Part shown: positions 11,201 to 18,070 of the stretch, piece by piece | Numbering within the stretch: position 1 is the stretch's first letter | Layout of the letters: the number at the start of each line of letters is the position of its first letter | Assembly: GCA_022239325.1 (NCBI GenBank) | Contig: JAKOGP010000001.1 | Coordinates: 62,001 to 126,000 of the forward strand | Length of the DNA stretch: 64,000 nt | Source of the DNA: Flavobacteriaceae bacterium LSUCC0859 | Lineage (GTDB): Bacteria > Bacteroidota > Bacteroidia > Flavobacteriales > Flavobacteriaceae | Direction: 5' to 3' | Translations under genes and position numbers: made by a program | Notes under the pieces: model-generated | What the model was told of the DNA's origin: nothing | Seen by the model: only the letters and a program-made list of their open reading frames with translations | Databases searched by the model: none

Positions 11201-13785
11201 GCGCTACTTGTTTAACTAGTGGGCCTTTATGGTTCACTCCAACTACTTCAGGCTACATTACGCAAATTGAATTAAATGCATTTGGAACTGGGGAAACAGC
11301 TTCATTAGCTATAAAATCAGATTTTTGTGGTACTCCCTCATTACTTGGCACATCCAATAATATTACTATGGTAGATGGCTGGAATATATGGACATTTTCA
11401 AGTCCAGTTCAAGTGACAGCGAACACTACTTATTACATTACATCAGACGATGCAAGTGCATGCTTGGGTGTTAGATGGGCGCAATCTGGTGACGATCCAA
11501 CAATTGGTAAAGTGGATAGAGATACATGTACTAATTATAACTCCGATGTAGCGTCAAAAATCACAGTTGTAAATAGCTTGAATCAATCAGGCAATTATGA
11601 ATTAACCTCCATTGGAACTACTGGAATCATTACAGTAACCTTCTCAGTAGATGCCACTTCAAGGTACAATGCGGCAAGCGTATCGCTTTCAATGGATGTT
11701 GTAAAAACAGCGCAGAGTATAAGCTATGCCCCTGTCTTACCTACTGAGGTGACTTATAGCGACGGACTCACGGTTCCACTAACAGCATTAGCCTCTTCAG
11801 GCTTAGCAGTGAGCTATAATGTAATTAGTGGTCCAGCCATTCTAACAGGTAATAGTCTAACCATTAGCCAAACAGGAGTGGTTGAAGTTGAGGCTACCCA
11901 AGTAGGTAATGCTGCCTTTAATCCAGCGCCTATAGATACTAAATTCATTACAGTAGAACCAGGTACGGTAACACTAAGCAACTTTAGTGTTCCAATGAAG
12001 GTAGACTCTGATCCAGACTTTACCATTACAGCGCCTACAAGCACTGTGCCAGGTACTATTACATATAGCTCTAGTAATTTATCTGTAGCTAATATGAACG
12101 GAAGTACAGTAGAGATTATAGCTGCTGGAACTACGAGTATTACCGCTACCCAACTGGCTATAACAAACAAATACAACAGTGCTAGTATCACCACTAATTT
12201 TGTGGTAGCAGTAGGAGATACTGATGGAGACGGTGTATTAGACCCAGTAGATTTATGTCCTAACACTATAGCAGGCGCTAGCGTAGACGCAAATGGTTGT
12301 GCGCCTTACCAAAAAGATAGTGACTCAGATGGTGTTATGGACGATGTGGATAATTGTGTGACCACTGCCAATGCAGACCAAGCGGACACGGACGGTGACG
12401 GCGTTGGAGATGTGTGTGACAATGCGCCCAACACGCCTAATGCAGATCAGGCAGATACCGATGGAGACGGGACGCCAGATGCAGAGGATGATGATGATGA
12501 CAATGACGGGGTGACAGATTCTAACGATGACTTCCCAACCAATCCAAACGAGACCACAGATACCGATGGTGATGGACAGGGAGACAATGCAGATAATGAT
12601 ATAGATAATGACGGAGTTATAAACACTTTGGATAATTGTATTTACACTCCTAATACAGATCAGTTAGACACCGACGCAGACGGCGCAGGAGACGCTTGTG
12701 ATAGCGATGATGATAACGATGGATACAGTGACCAAGATGAAATAGCTTGTGGCTCTGATCCATTAGATGCTAGTTCTAAGCCATTAGACACCGACGTAGA
12801 TGGCATAGCCGATTGTATCGATACAGATGATGATGGCGATGGATATGAGGATACGAATGATGCCTTCCCATTAGATTCTAACGAGTGGTTAGACACAGAT
12901 GCAGACGGCACTGGAAACAACGCAGACACGGATGATGATAATGATGGTCAAAGCGACGAAGAGGAAGTTTTTTGTGGCACAAATCCATTAGATGCTAAGA
13001 GCTTCTCTGGAGACATTGATAATGATGGTATTACCAACTGTAGAGACCAGGACAATGACAATGATGGGGTGTTAGATATCAGTGACGCCTTCCCATTAGA
13101 TCCAACTGAATGGACAGACACAGACGCAGACGGCATAGGAAACAATGCTGATGAGGACGACGATAATGACGGCTTCACAGACCTAGACGAGCTAGAATGT
13201 AATAGTGATCCGTTAGATTTAGAAGACTTACCAGGAGATTTAGACCAGGATGGTATACCGGATTGTAAGGACACTGACATAGACGGAGATGGATGCATTA
13301 ACACCCAGGACGTCTTCCCAAGAGACCCTAGTGAATGTGAAGATACAGACGGAGATGGACTAGGAGATAATATGGATATTGACTCAGATAATGACGGAGT
13401 GCCAAATAGCTTAGACGCTTTCCCATTAGATCCAAATGAAGCTTATGACATAGATGGAGATGGTATAGGAGACAATGCAGATACAGATAATAATAACGAT
13501 GGCTTTAACGACAGTGACTTATTAGTCTCTGGAGTGCTTACACCTAATTCAAGTGGATTAGAAGCCACCTGGAAGATTATAAACCTAGACAAGTATCCAA
13601 ACGCTAGAGTGACTGTATACAACAAAAACGGACAAGAGGTATTCTCAGCCCAAGGGTATAGAAACGATTGGAGAGGAACCTACAAGAATAGTTCAAACCC
13701 ACTTCCAGCAGCTTCTTACTATTATGTAGTAGAACTAAACACAGGGGAAGAACCTATTACTGGTTGGATGTATATTACGTATTAA
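5272..13785 (+). CDS. Giant T9SS-secreted adhesin with type B sorting domain
   Basis: A 2837-aa surface protein. In order it has: a signal peptide (1-21); a Cys-containing N-terminal region and Ig/PKD-like segments (to about 350); a cadherin-like beta-sandwich domain (about 684-779); Calx-beta-like repeats (about 783-1035); an unassigned region (about 1038-1288); a BIG1-like Ig domain (about 1290-1395); nine tandem MBG/BIG2-like repeats of about 85-100 aa (about 1397-2313), the seventh carrying an inserted Cys-bearing domain; acidic thrombospondin type 3 repeats that probably bind calcium (about 2316-2750); and an 85-residue gliding-motility-type C-terminal domain with GxVTVYNKNGQ-like and YYYVVELNTG elements. 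It is presumably exported by T9SS with help from the adjacent SprF-like protein, and may serve in adhesion or gliding. Confidence 0.9.
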   Translation: MNYFSKILLMLFLLKSITIYSQNKLIYGYSFSSGTTYSSSSMQYIDWGNFRNHYDESYTYTKLTFKGSRDASGVILTNSSEIKLLMKALKNNSSYNSGLWYVGNCGFGPELSYNQVTCSCATQYSIRPQIGNTNWGGISGATCSASSQNLIVEVEYNGPTATYTNLQSGGTISSSSSVFCTSSTDPDAFTSTAAANGGSGTFTYQWQKSTDGTNFTNIDGATSLTYNSETITQTTYFRRKATNSLTLYSNVLTLEKFEITSHPSTTDQNLIPSASPTNLSVSVSNISGATYQWYKNASNSNTGGTLIGGATSATFTPPTDTVSKWYYYVEASKGGCSITSNVSGLVNVGNPISVIPQATDPWKPLIKLANFDPNDDQQAVKDTDLVGDATNAMLETQKATYNFSSGASNDEVYYFRARMGASHSRGKLGTYFYLALDKDNDYIADVFVEANVKNNTPYVAFHISDPDAAGTGPSNTGWENSPNNDNIERELSSRDAFIKAYSASTDLDNDETDTWIEFAFTEESLKSFVSDALGASIDGDSMFAIYTFTSTSQTANGDIGGINDKTADLTKTWEELGIIINGSLNEISTNAILTPVINTGTFSTTTPTITGTWGSDKEGTDALTVALNGVTYTSSGSDLSVDGYSWSLTVPSALSAGTSYTVSATTTRGSESKTATGTIYIQDNDATLSALTLSDLTLSPSFSSGTYSYSASASSTLNSTDLVATLNSVSSTLSIDGVVQSSSVSVTNALAFGTNSITITVLAENGVNSNTYQIDILKQIDPIIVVNDNTTREPIAEITGTISAAPAQSGNFNVSLPEAPLSDVVITLVVSDNTEATISPSTLTFTSGNYSTPQTVTLTGIDDTENDSLRDGPQSFTVTGTVTSSDPAYNGVIISPIGFTNLDGDPPGISVELTGPTISESGNSITANFSLLSTLTSNDTQVDLPLTLNDGSEASFSNSSVVTSATISFTNTQTTTSIIIYGVDDSLSDGTQSVTLVTGDPSSTVGTADTGYDALDASDVADLSFSVTDNEFVSDIYTDFGGYWSSGISSISSTKPNNNHDLLGFTFGGTTYSTGVNDGVLTTNSVTFTPGEFRALPINLLPNTYKKSYYVTLGNTLDGSAETVQSPTNNFPAYPSKTKLAEYLTDGVNGLNLGTGFANIPSGSRLEFNINAIENTNIGDGEPDFLVTQIAVPGNSKLDEFWFEDVNGNQVGNKVIINLSLQEVLGVWRTDRFTLDGESESKLIDRDRDIRFKAFELSEFGVTSSNSASIKKLVYILSGASDPAFIAYNVPTVSMPTKLSKSAGSSTYKYNTVLTTPISIQVKDASDNNVTQAGITITAGVQSGTATLSGTLEVETDANGVATFTDLTINGTGDQELKFTAPGLDTVTTTLSFSRITTTMSGFPDFTVNTLQEPFALTPPTTNSTADIIYSSTNTAVATVDASTGSVTVVGAGTTSITASVLQNDYYTVGTITATMTVIKAEPTIIDFTDITKTFGDDDFTLTGTSSSTGAISYTVSDTTVATVSGNTITIVGAGTTSITLTQASDANYNSATATITLTVNKATPSYTVTDVTKTYDDPAFDIDSSMLVSSSTGTLTFTVSNTTVATLTGTNTLNIQGAGSTVITAVQSATSNYESGTTSFTLSVDKNNAVILNNSSSALSDVTLVFSDPSFTKTATSSSTGAFTFTSSDTDVIALSTTATTTTSKTVSHTIAGAGTSIITVSQAADANYNAATVSYTVTVTKANPNLSALSDITKTYGAADDTVVNTLSTTTAIQYNSSNPSVVQIASTEVGSDTQTATLSFTGAGTAIVTATLSETANYESATTSFTVTVNKATPTLSGFVDITKTYGDADFSLVQPTSTSGGGFTYDSSNTATATISGDTVSISHSGDVIITATQAANANYESGTISLTLTINKASQSINVDPLPSTKPLKDFTTIPLTATSSSGNPVSVTLASGSAATLSGTSIFGNSTVSNGATCLTSGPLWFTPTTSGYITQIELNAFGTGETASLAIKSDFCGTPSLLGTSNNITMVDGWNIWTFSSPVQVTANTTYYITSDDASACLGVRWAQSGDDPTIGKVDRDTCTNYNSDVASKITVVNSLNQSGNYELTSIGTTGIITVTFSVDATSRYNAASVSLSMDVVKTAQSISYAPVLPTEVTYSDGLTVPLTALASSGLAVSYNVISGPAILTGNSLTISQTGVVEVEATQVGNAAFNPAPIDTKFITVEPGTVTLSNFSVPMKVDSDPDFTITAPTSTVPGTITYSSSNLSVANMNGSTVEIIAAGTTSITATQLAITNKYNSASITTNFVVAVGDTDGDGVLDPVDLCPNTIAGASVDANGCAPYQKDSDSDGVMDDVDNCVTTANADQADTDGDGVGDVCDNAPNTPNADQADTDGDGTPDAEDDDDDNDGVTDSNDDFPTNPNETTDTDGDGQGDNADNDIDNDGVINTLDNCIYTPNTDQLDTDADGAGDACDSDDDNDGYSDQDEIACGSDPLDASSKPLDTDVDGIADCIDTDDDGDGYEDTNDAFPLDSNEWLDTDADGTGNNADTDDDNDGQSDEEEVFCGTNPLDAKSFSGDIDNDGITNCRDQDNDNDGVLDISDAFPLDPTEWTDTDADGIGNNADEDDDNDGFTDLDELECNSDPLDLEDLPGDLDQDGIPDCKDTDIDGDGCINTQDVFPRDPSECEDTDGDGLGDNMDIDSDNDGVPNSLDAFPLDPNEAYDIDGDGIGDNADTDNNNDGFNDSDLLVSGVLTPNSSGLEATWKIINLDKYPNARVTVYNKNGQEVFSAQGYRNDWRGTYKNSSNPLPAASYYYVVELNTGEEPITGWMYITY
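9457..12212 (+). repeat. Nine tandem MBG/Ig-like repeat units in adhesin
   Basis: Within the adhesin, units recur with the pattern 'DITKTYGD...F...STGA.TYT.SN..VATV.G....I.GAGTT.IT.TQA..ANY.SAT...TLTVNKA.P'. Nine can be read; units 2-6 are most alike and units 7-9 more diverged. The repeats are also alike at DNA level, so assembly collapse or copy-number change is possible here. Confidence 0.75.
11170..11596 (+). other. Foreign domain inserted in adhesin repeat 7
   Basis: Repeat unit 7 reads normally up to ATLSGTS. It is then interrupted by about 140 residues rich in aromatic residues and with four Cys (CLTSG, FCGTP, ACLGV, TCTNY), and resumes at NYELTSIGTTGIITVTF. The other eight units contain no Cys. 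The insert resembles a beta-sandwich carbohydrate- or surface-binding module, but no specific family is recognised. Confidence 0.5.
12216..13520 (+). repeat. Thrombospondin type 3 calcium-binding repeats
   Basis: The encoded protein repeats D-x-D-x-D-G motifs (DTDGDG, DNDNDG, DIDGDG) interleaved with DxCP/NC elements and 'DAFPLDP.E' linkers, as in thrombospondin type 3 repeats of flavobacterial surface proteins. In these families Asp side chains bind calcium and stiffen a stalk. Here the stalk would lie between the Ig-like repeats and the sorting domain. Confidence 0.8.
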
Positions 13786-13807
13786 GAGAAATGTTATATA
13801 AAACAAG

Positions 13808-13840
13808 AAACCTTCAGCTTAACAGTTGGAGGTTTTTTGT
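13808..13840 (+). terminator. Intrinsic terminator after adhesin gene
   Basis: A 9-bp stem (AAACCTTCA at 13808-13816 with TGGAGGTTT at 13827-13835, one G-T pair) is followed by a T-run. It begins 23 bases after the adhesin stop codon. Confidence 0.7.
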
Positions 13841-14167
13841 TTAAAATAATAGACAACTTTTAAGTAGATAGACTCAGGCTTATATATAGATATCACAACC
13901 AACGTCAAAAAAGAAAACCGTTTCTATAAAACCCACCCCTCACTTTAAATCAAGTGATGCACTGAGACTTTTTGGGATTTTATATAGGCATGGAGAAGCG
14001 ACCTTTAATACAATCCGTTGGCAATATGTCCTACATATGTCCTAAAAAAAAGGTTTTAGTTTCCCTTGATAGGACAAAAACAACACTATTGTAGTACTAT
14101 ATTGATACAATTAGTACTTAAGTAACTGTATATCAACATTTATAAACTTCTGTATTGGAAAGTAGTC
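13841..14167. other. Non-coding region between adhesin and DUF2237 gene
   Basis: No gene is seen in these roughly 330 bases. The region contains two direct copies of ATATGTCCT (14024-14032 and 14035-14043), 11 bp apart, and an inverted AGGACA at 14071-14076, which could be a small operator. Otherwise it is AT-rich without recognisable RNA structure. Confidence 0.4.
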
Positions 14168-14524
14168 TCATAGTTTGTATTCCAACAACATCTCAAAGCT
14201 CACATAATCCAGACACTTTATGTGGCTTGCTTCTAAGACTACCATGGGTGCCATACCCGCCAAATACGCTTGTTTCCATCTAGAAACACACAGGCACCAC
14301 TTATCCCCTGCTTTTAATCCTGGAAACTGATACTCTGGCCTTGGCGTTTGGAGGTCATTACCTACAGATTTGGTATAGGCAAGAAATTCATCTGTCATAA
14401 TAGCGCAAACAGTATGGGTACCTATATCTCTGTGGTCTGTGTTACAACAACCATCTCTGAATGCACCTGTCATTGGTTGGGTGCTGCAAGTTTCTAGAGG
14501 AGTTCCTAATACATTATTAGCCAT
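14168..14524 (-). CDS. DUF2237 family protein
   Basis: A 118-aa protein matching the DUF2237 family across its whole length: NVLGTPLETCSTQPMTGAFRDG near the start, CCNTDHRDIGTHTVCAIMT, EFLAYTKSVGNDLQTPRPEY, FPGLKAGDKWCLCVSRW, and MAPMVVLEASH. The conserved Cys and His residues suggest a metal- or redox-related role, but the family has no established function. The ATG at 14524 is chosen over an upstream one (14569) because family members begin at MA-x-NVLG. It is a monocistronic gene between the adhesin and the lipoprotein pair. Confidence 0.85.
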   Translation of the reverse strand: MANNVLGTPLETCSTQPMTGAFRDGCCNTDHRDIGTHTVCAIMTDEFLAYTKSVGNDLQTPRPEYQFPGLKAGDKWCLCVSRWKQAYLAGMAPMVVLEASHIKCLDYVSFEMLLEYKL

Positions 14525-14696
14525 ATTGTTTTTTTTAAGGTAAAGCAAAGGTACTTTGAATGAAAACAAGAAGAGAAAAAACGCTGAGAAAAAACTTTAA
14601 GTTCATTGAAATTTGAATTTAAAAGAAATATTTAGCCTACATGTTAAAGACCAAGGATGACAAAGTTGTTAGGCTAGGGGAATCAGATTTTTTCAA

Positions 14697-16340
14697 TTAA
14701 TTTTTAAAATAAGAATCTAATTTTGCTTCAACGGAAGCAGGAAGCGTGTATAGTGGCTCACCAGTTTCGGGATTCAAAACATTCGGATTGTTAAAGTTTG
14801 GGTCCCAATAAATCATAAATGCTTCTGCAAAGAATTCTTGTGTATTCTGCATTCCATAATTTGACACAAAAACACCACTATTATATAACGCATTCCATTC
14901 ATTTTGGTCTATTGAGGGAATTCCTATTTGTGATCTAAACTGCCATACGTGACCCATTTCGTGTGTAATTAAATCTCTTGTCTTTTTTCCTGGGTAAAGA
15001 AATTTAATTACACCATTTCCACCTGTAGCTGCGGCAAAATATTCCCTTCCTCCTAGTAAGTATATTTCCTCTAAATATTTAGCAGCGTCTGTCCCTTTCA
15101 TTCCTTTTACCATTTCATCAAATCCCCCTTCACCACCGTTATAAGGATTTAATTGTGAGATTATCTCATCCTCATTTTCATACAAGTTAACTTCATATTT
15201 TATTTTAATATCTTTAAAAATGTCCGTATCTAACTCAATATTATAAACCATTGAATCCATTTTACTATACGCTAAATCTGAAAGACCTTCACCACCATAT
15301 ATTGTATGTCTAAGCTTACCAGATCTCCAAGCTATATCATCGTAGTAGGGAGTCCATAAAGGTTCATCTCCAAATCCAATAATTTTTTGTTTAACAGCTA
15401 TTAATTCTTTTCCTTGAATGTGTTTGGAATAGTCTGCTATGTATTCATATAAGGGTTGGCCGTTTGTAAATGATTCAAAATAATTTAAAATAATACTCGT
15501 ACTTAATCCCGAAGGCGTAATTACTTGTGTTTTAAATACAGGAAGCGATGCGTGAGTAACCACATAATAGTATCCATTATCTAGATAAACGACATTATTT
15601 TCTATATCTAATTCAATAATTTTATAACTATTTGGTTCAGGATTGTATATCTTATGTCTTGAACCTTCAACACTAATAACAGGCACAGTGATTATTGTTG
15701 GAGACTCTGAGAATATGGGAACACCGTATTCGTCTTGACCTATAAGATCATCATAAATATTCAATGTAACTGTTTGAGTTACTGGGTTATAATCTGAAGC
15801 GCTTGTAATTAGAGAAAAAGTCGCAGAAATAGTTTTAGCCTCACTCACTAATATTTGAATTTCTAACTCAGCAGACTCTATTGCTCCTGTCCAGCCTACA
15901 AACTCCCATCCTTCAGAAGGCACTGCAGTTAGTTTAACAGTAGTTCCTGAATCATAATCTGTTGTCCTACCTGAATTAACTATCTCTTCTAACACTTCTC
16001 CTTCTCCTTCAATATTTACTGTTAGAGGATATTTCTTCTTTTCAAAATTTGCTGTTAGAGTTGCGTTTGTGCTCACTGTGATTGTTCTAGTGGCATTAGT
16101 ATTGCCATCAGACCAATTTTTAAACACATATTCTCCTTGTGGAGTTGCTGTAACACTTACTGTCTGACCTAATTCATACTCACCTCCTGTATTAGATACA
16201 ATTCCTCCCTCTCCTGCAGATAAGGTAATAGTGTATTTAGCTATAGGTACAGGTGGGGGGGGGACAGGTGTTGAAGTCTCATCTGAAGAACAGGAGAGCA
16301 CTAAAGAAAAGATAATAAATAGGAATAATAACTTTTTCAT
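14697..16340 (-). CDS. InlB-repeat lipoprotein with zinc metallopeptidase-like domain
   Basis: A 547-aa lipoprotein. The signal peptide ends in a lipobox (LVLSCSS, Cys17). Residues about 34-180 hold two InlB/'bacterial repeat' domains (AGEGG...GQTVSVTATP...FKNWSDG; then EGEGEV...VKLTAVPSEGWEFVGWTG). The C-terminal half contains DLITHEMGHVWQF: H460, E461 and H464 form an HExxH zinc motif, and EFFAEAF supplies a likely third ligand, E506. This layout recalls anthrax lethal factor-like (ATLF) zincins. It is probably an outer-membrane-anchored peptidase. It is second in an operon with a paralogue 23 bp upstream that shares the repeats but has another C-terminal domain. Substrate unknown. Confidence 0.75.
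   Translation of the reverse strand: MKKLLFLFIIFSLVLSCSSDETSTPVPPPPVPIAKYTITLSAGEGGIVSNTGGEYELGQTVSVTATPQGEYVFKNWSDGNTNATRTITVSTNATLTANFEKKKYPLTVNIEGEGEVLEEIVNSGRTTDYDSGTTVKLTAVPSEGWEFVGWTGAIESAELEIQILVSEAKTISATFSLITSASDYNPVTQTVTLNIYDDLIGQDEYGVPIFSESPTIITVPVISVEGSRHKIYNPEPNSYKIIELDIENNVVYLDNGYYYVVTHASLPVFKTQVITPSGLSTSIILNYFESFTNGQPLYEYIADYSKHIQGKELIAVKQKIIGFGDEPLWTPYYDDIAWRSGKLRHTIYGGEGLSDLAYSKMDSMVYNIELDTDIFKDIKIKYEVNLYENEDEIISQLNPYNGGEGGFDEMVKGMKGTDAAKYLEEIYLLGGREYFAAATGGNGVIKFLYPGKKTRDLITHEMGHVWQFRSQIGIPSIDQNEWNALYNSGVFVSNYGMQNTQEFFAEAFMIYWDPNFNNPNVLNPETGEPLYTLPASVEAKLDSYFKN
15813..16240 (-). repeat. InlB-repeat coding block, copy in zincin lipoprotein
   Basis: About 430 bp coding for two InlB-type repeats. 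It closely resembles 17273-17702 in the neighbouring gene, with many stretches identical and substitutions mostly scattered. It marks a partial gene duplication, or recombination that kept the N-terminal half and exchanged the C-terminal half. Confidence 0.75.
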
Positions 16341-16363
16341 AATGTTAAGTTTTGGTTTAAATC

Positions 16364-17800
16364 TTAATCTGGGATATAACCCGATTCTCCCTGGTCATTA
16401 TCTTGAAATATAGTTCTCAGTACTTCCTTACTAGGTTTTGAAATGACTGGTGCAAAGTATTTGTTGTACAATGCATAGCCAAGTGGATTATTAGCTAATA
16501 TGCCTGAAGGCGTTCTTGCATTATCATTCCATTCTGGAGACAAACTGCCTCCATCCCAAAACTCACTAAATTCCCACATTCCATAGGTCAATAAATACTG
16601 GTATTCTTTTAGCATAACTGGCCAAGCATCACGGTTGTTTATATCGCCTCCATAGCCTTCAATACCAAAAACCCCGTTGGTATATGCTTCTTTCATTGCA
16701 AGAAAAATATCTGTATTGGTGATATCCTCCTCTTCTGCCTCTATATTAAGTGCTTCTGTTGAACCTTCAACTCCTCCTCTTACCCCAAAACGGTGTAAAG
16801 TGTGTAAAATATGCTCTAAAATTTCATTAATATCATCATCACCTGTTCCTTTGCTGTCTATATTTTTATACCAGACCATATCATCTAATACTAAAGCATC
16901 TTCAAAGGCTTCTATACCTGGATATGATTGATTACGATTATCATTTAAAAAATTTGGTGAATATTCATTTCCACCTCCTCTTGCAATTCTTTGACCAGCT
17001 TGTCTTCCCTGATGCCACCCAATTTCACCTTTAAGAGTTTTAATCATATTTAATTGAGAATTAGCATCAATATCTTCACCATCTTTATCTATAAGTAATT
17101 TAAACACTCTAGCAGTTTTATATATCCAAAAATTTGGTATAGCTTCTTGACCTCCAATTTCGCCTGCAGCAATTAGCTTTACTCCATTAACATCCAATTT
17201 TCGGTTATAAAAAATAATTGGTTCAATTGGCACTATATCCCCACTTGAGTAATAAATTTCATTTGATTGAACTAGAGAAAAACTCGCTGACACTGTTTTA
17301 GCTCCACTAACTAATAACTGAATTTCTAATTCTGTGGACTCTATTGCTCCAGTCCAACCCACGAATACCCATCCCTCTGCAGGTACAGCAGTCAATTTAA
17401 CGGTAGTGCCTGAATCATATTCAGTTGTTCTTCCTGAATTGATTATCTCCTCTATTACCTCACCCTCTCCTTCAAAGTTTATTGTAAGAGGATACTTCCT
17501 TTTCTCAAAGTTCGCTGTTAGTGTTGTATTTGAGCTAACTGTGATTGTTCTGGTGGCATCTGTATTGCCATCAGACCAATCTTTAAATAAATACTCTCCT
17601 TGTGGAGTAGCTGTAACAGAAACAGTCTGACCTACCTCATATTCGCCTCCTTTAGTTGATACAGTTCCTCCTTCTCCTGCAGTGATACTTAAAGTGTACT
17701 TGACCACCGGTGTTGGTTCGGAAACACTAACGGAATCTGCACTGTCTGAGCTACACGAAATAAAAAAGAATAAAATAAATATGTTAATAAAATTTCTCAT
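16364..17800 (-). CDS. InlB-repeat lipoprotein with unknown C-terminal domain
   Basis: A 478-aa lipoprotein (signal MRNFINIFILFFFISC, lipobox Cys16). Residues about 33-180 are nearly the same two InlB-type repeats as in the downstream paralogue. The C-terminal 300 residues match nothing I recognise. They include GWHQGRQAGQRIARGGG and the His cluster H330-I-L-H333-T-L-H336 followed by RFG, which could bind metal, but no HExxH is present. The start at 17800 gives a proper lipoprotein signal; an upstream ATG at 17833 lies inside a terminator-like hairpin. It is the first gene of a two-gene unit, divergent from a membrane AraC regulator. Function is unknown; a degradative or toxin-like enzyme is a guess. 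Confidence 0.7.
   Translation of the reverse strand: MRNFINIFILFFFISCSSDSADSVSVSEPTPVVKYTLSITAGEGGTVSTKGGEYEVGQTVSVTATPQGEYLFKDWSDGNTDATRTITVSSNTTLTANFEKRKYPLTINFEGEGEVIEEIINSGRTTEYDSGTTVKLTAVPAEGWVFVGWTGAIESTELEIQLLVSGAKTVSASFSLVQSNEIYYSSGDIVPIEPIIFYNRKLDVNGVKLIAAGEIGGQEAIPNFWIYKTARVFKLLIDKDGEDIDANSQLNMIKTLKGEIGWHQGRQAGQRIARGGGNEYSPNFLNDNRNQSYPGIEAFEDALVLDDMVWYKNIDSKGTGDDDINEILEHILHTLHRFGVRGGVEGSTEALNIEAEEEDITNTDIFLAMKEAYTNGVFGIEGYGGDINNRDAWPVMLKEYQYLLTYGMWEFSEFWDGGSLSPEWNDNARTPSGILANNPLGYALYNKYFAPVISKPSKEVLRTIFQDNDQGESGYIPD
17273..17702 (-). repeat. InlB-repeat coding block, copy in upstream lipoprotein
   Basis: This is the partner of the block at 15813-16240. Similarity stops abruptly at the end of the second repeat (TVSASFSL versus TISATFSL), where the two genes diverge completely. 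Confidence 0.75.
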
Positions 17801-17813
17801 GATTTTGAAATAA

Positions 17814-17844
17814 AATTTAAAAAAACCCTCCATTACAGAGGGTT
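17814..17844 (-). terminator. Terminator-like leader hairpin before lipoprotein operon
   Basis: On the minus strand, AACCCTC, a 7-base loop and GAGGGTT (stem arms at 17838-17844 and 17824-17830) are followed by an unbroken T-run. This is the form of an intrinsic terminator. It sits about 25 bases upstream of the lipoprotein ATG (17800), with no gene before it on that strand. It would therefore stop leader transcription rather than end an operon, which points to attenuation. Confidence 0.55.
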
Positions 17845-18070
17845 CGATTTGGAATAGAAAAGATCTTGCTTCATTAACTAAACTTTCAATGAAATCTCTT
17901 TAGCAATGATATAAATAATACAATGTTGTGAAAAATGGTGTAATCGCTTTTCTCGCTTTAAGAATGTTTTTACTTGATTTACGAATCTAATCTTTAGGAG
18001 TTTCATAAGCTCAAATGAAAAATGTATATTTAAATTCGCTATTTATTTTACCCAAATAATACCATCTAAA

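Noticed and set aside
11814-12266. 150-codon open frame antisense to the adhesin, with several smaller ones nearby
   Set aside because: They arise from the repetitive Thr/Ser/Val-rich coding of the adhesin. Their translations are low complexity, with no family match and no start signal.
12660-13304. Serine/proline-rich antisense frames over the thrombospondin type 3 repeats
   Set aside because: They are the mirror of Asp-Gly repeat codons on the plus strand; composition alone explains them.
12216-13520. Regular short repeats that might look like a CRISPR array
   Set aside because: The repeats keep the reading frame, vary in length, and encode D-x-D-G motifs; there are no spacers and no cas genes.
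15813-17702. Tandem InlB-coding blocks as an insertion sequence or transposon trace
   Set aside because: There are no terminal inverted repeats or transposase. The similarity is confined to coding sequence for one domain pair, which fits gene duplication.
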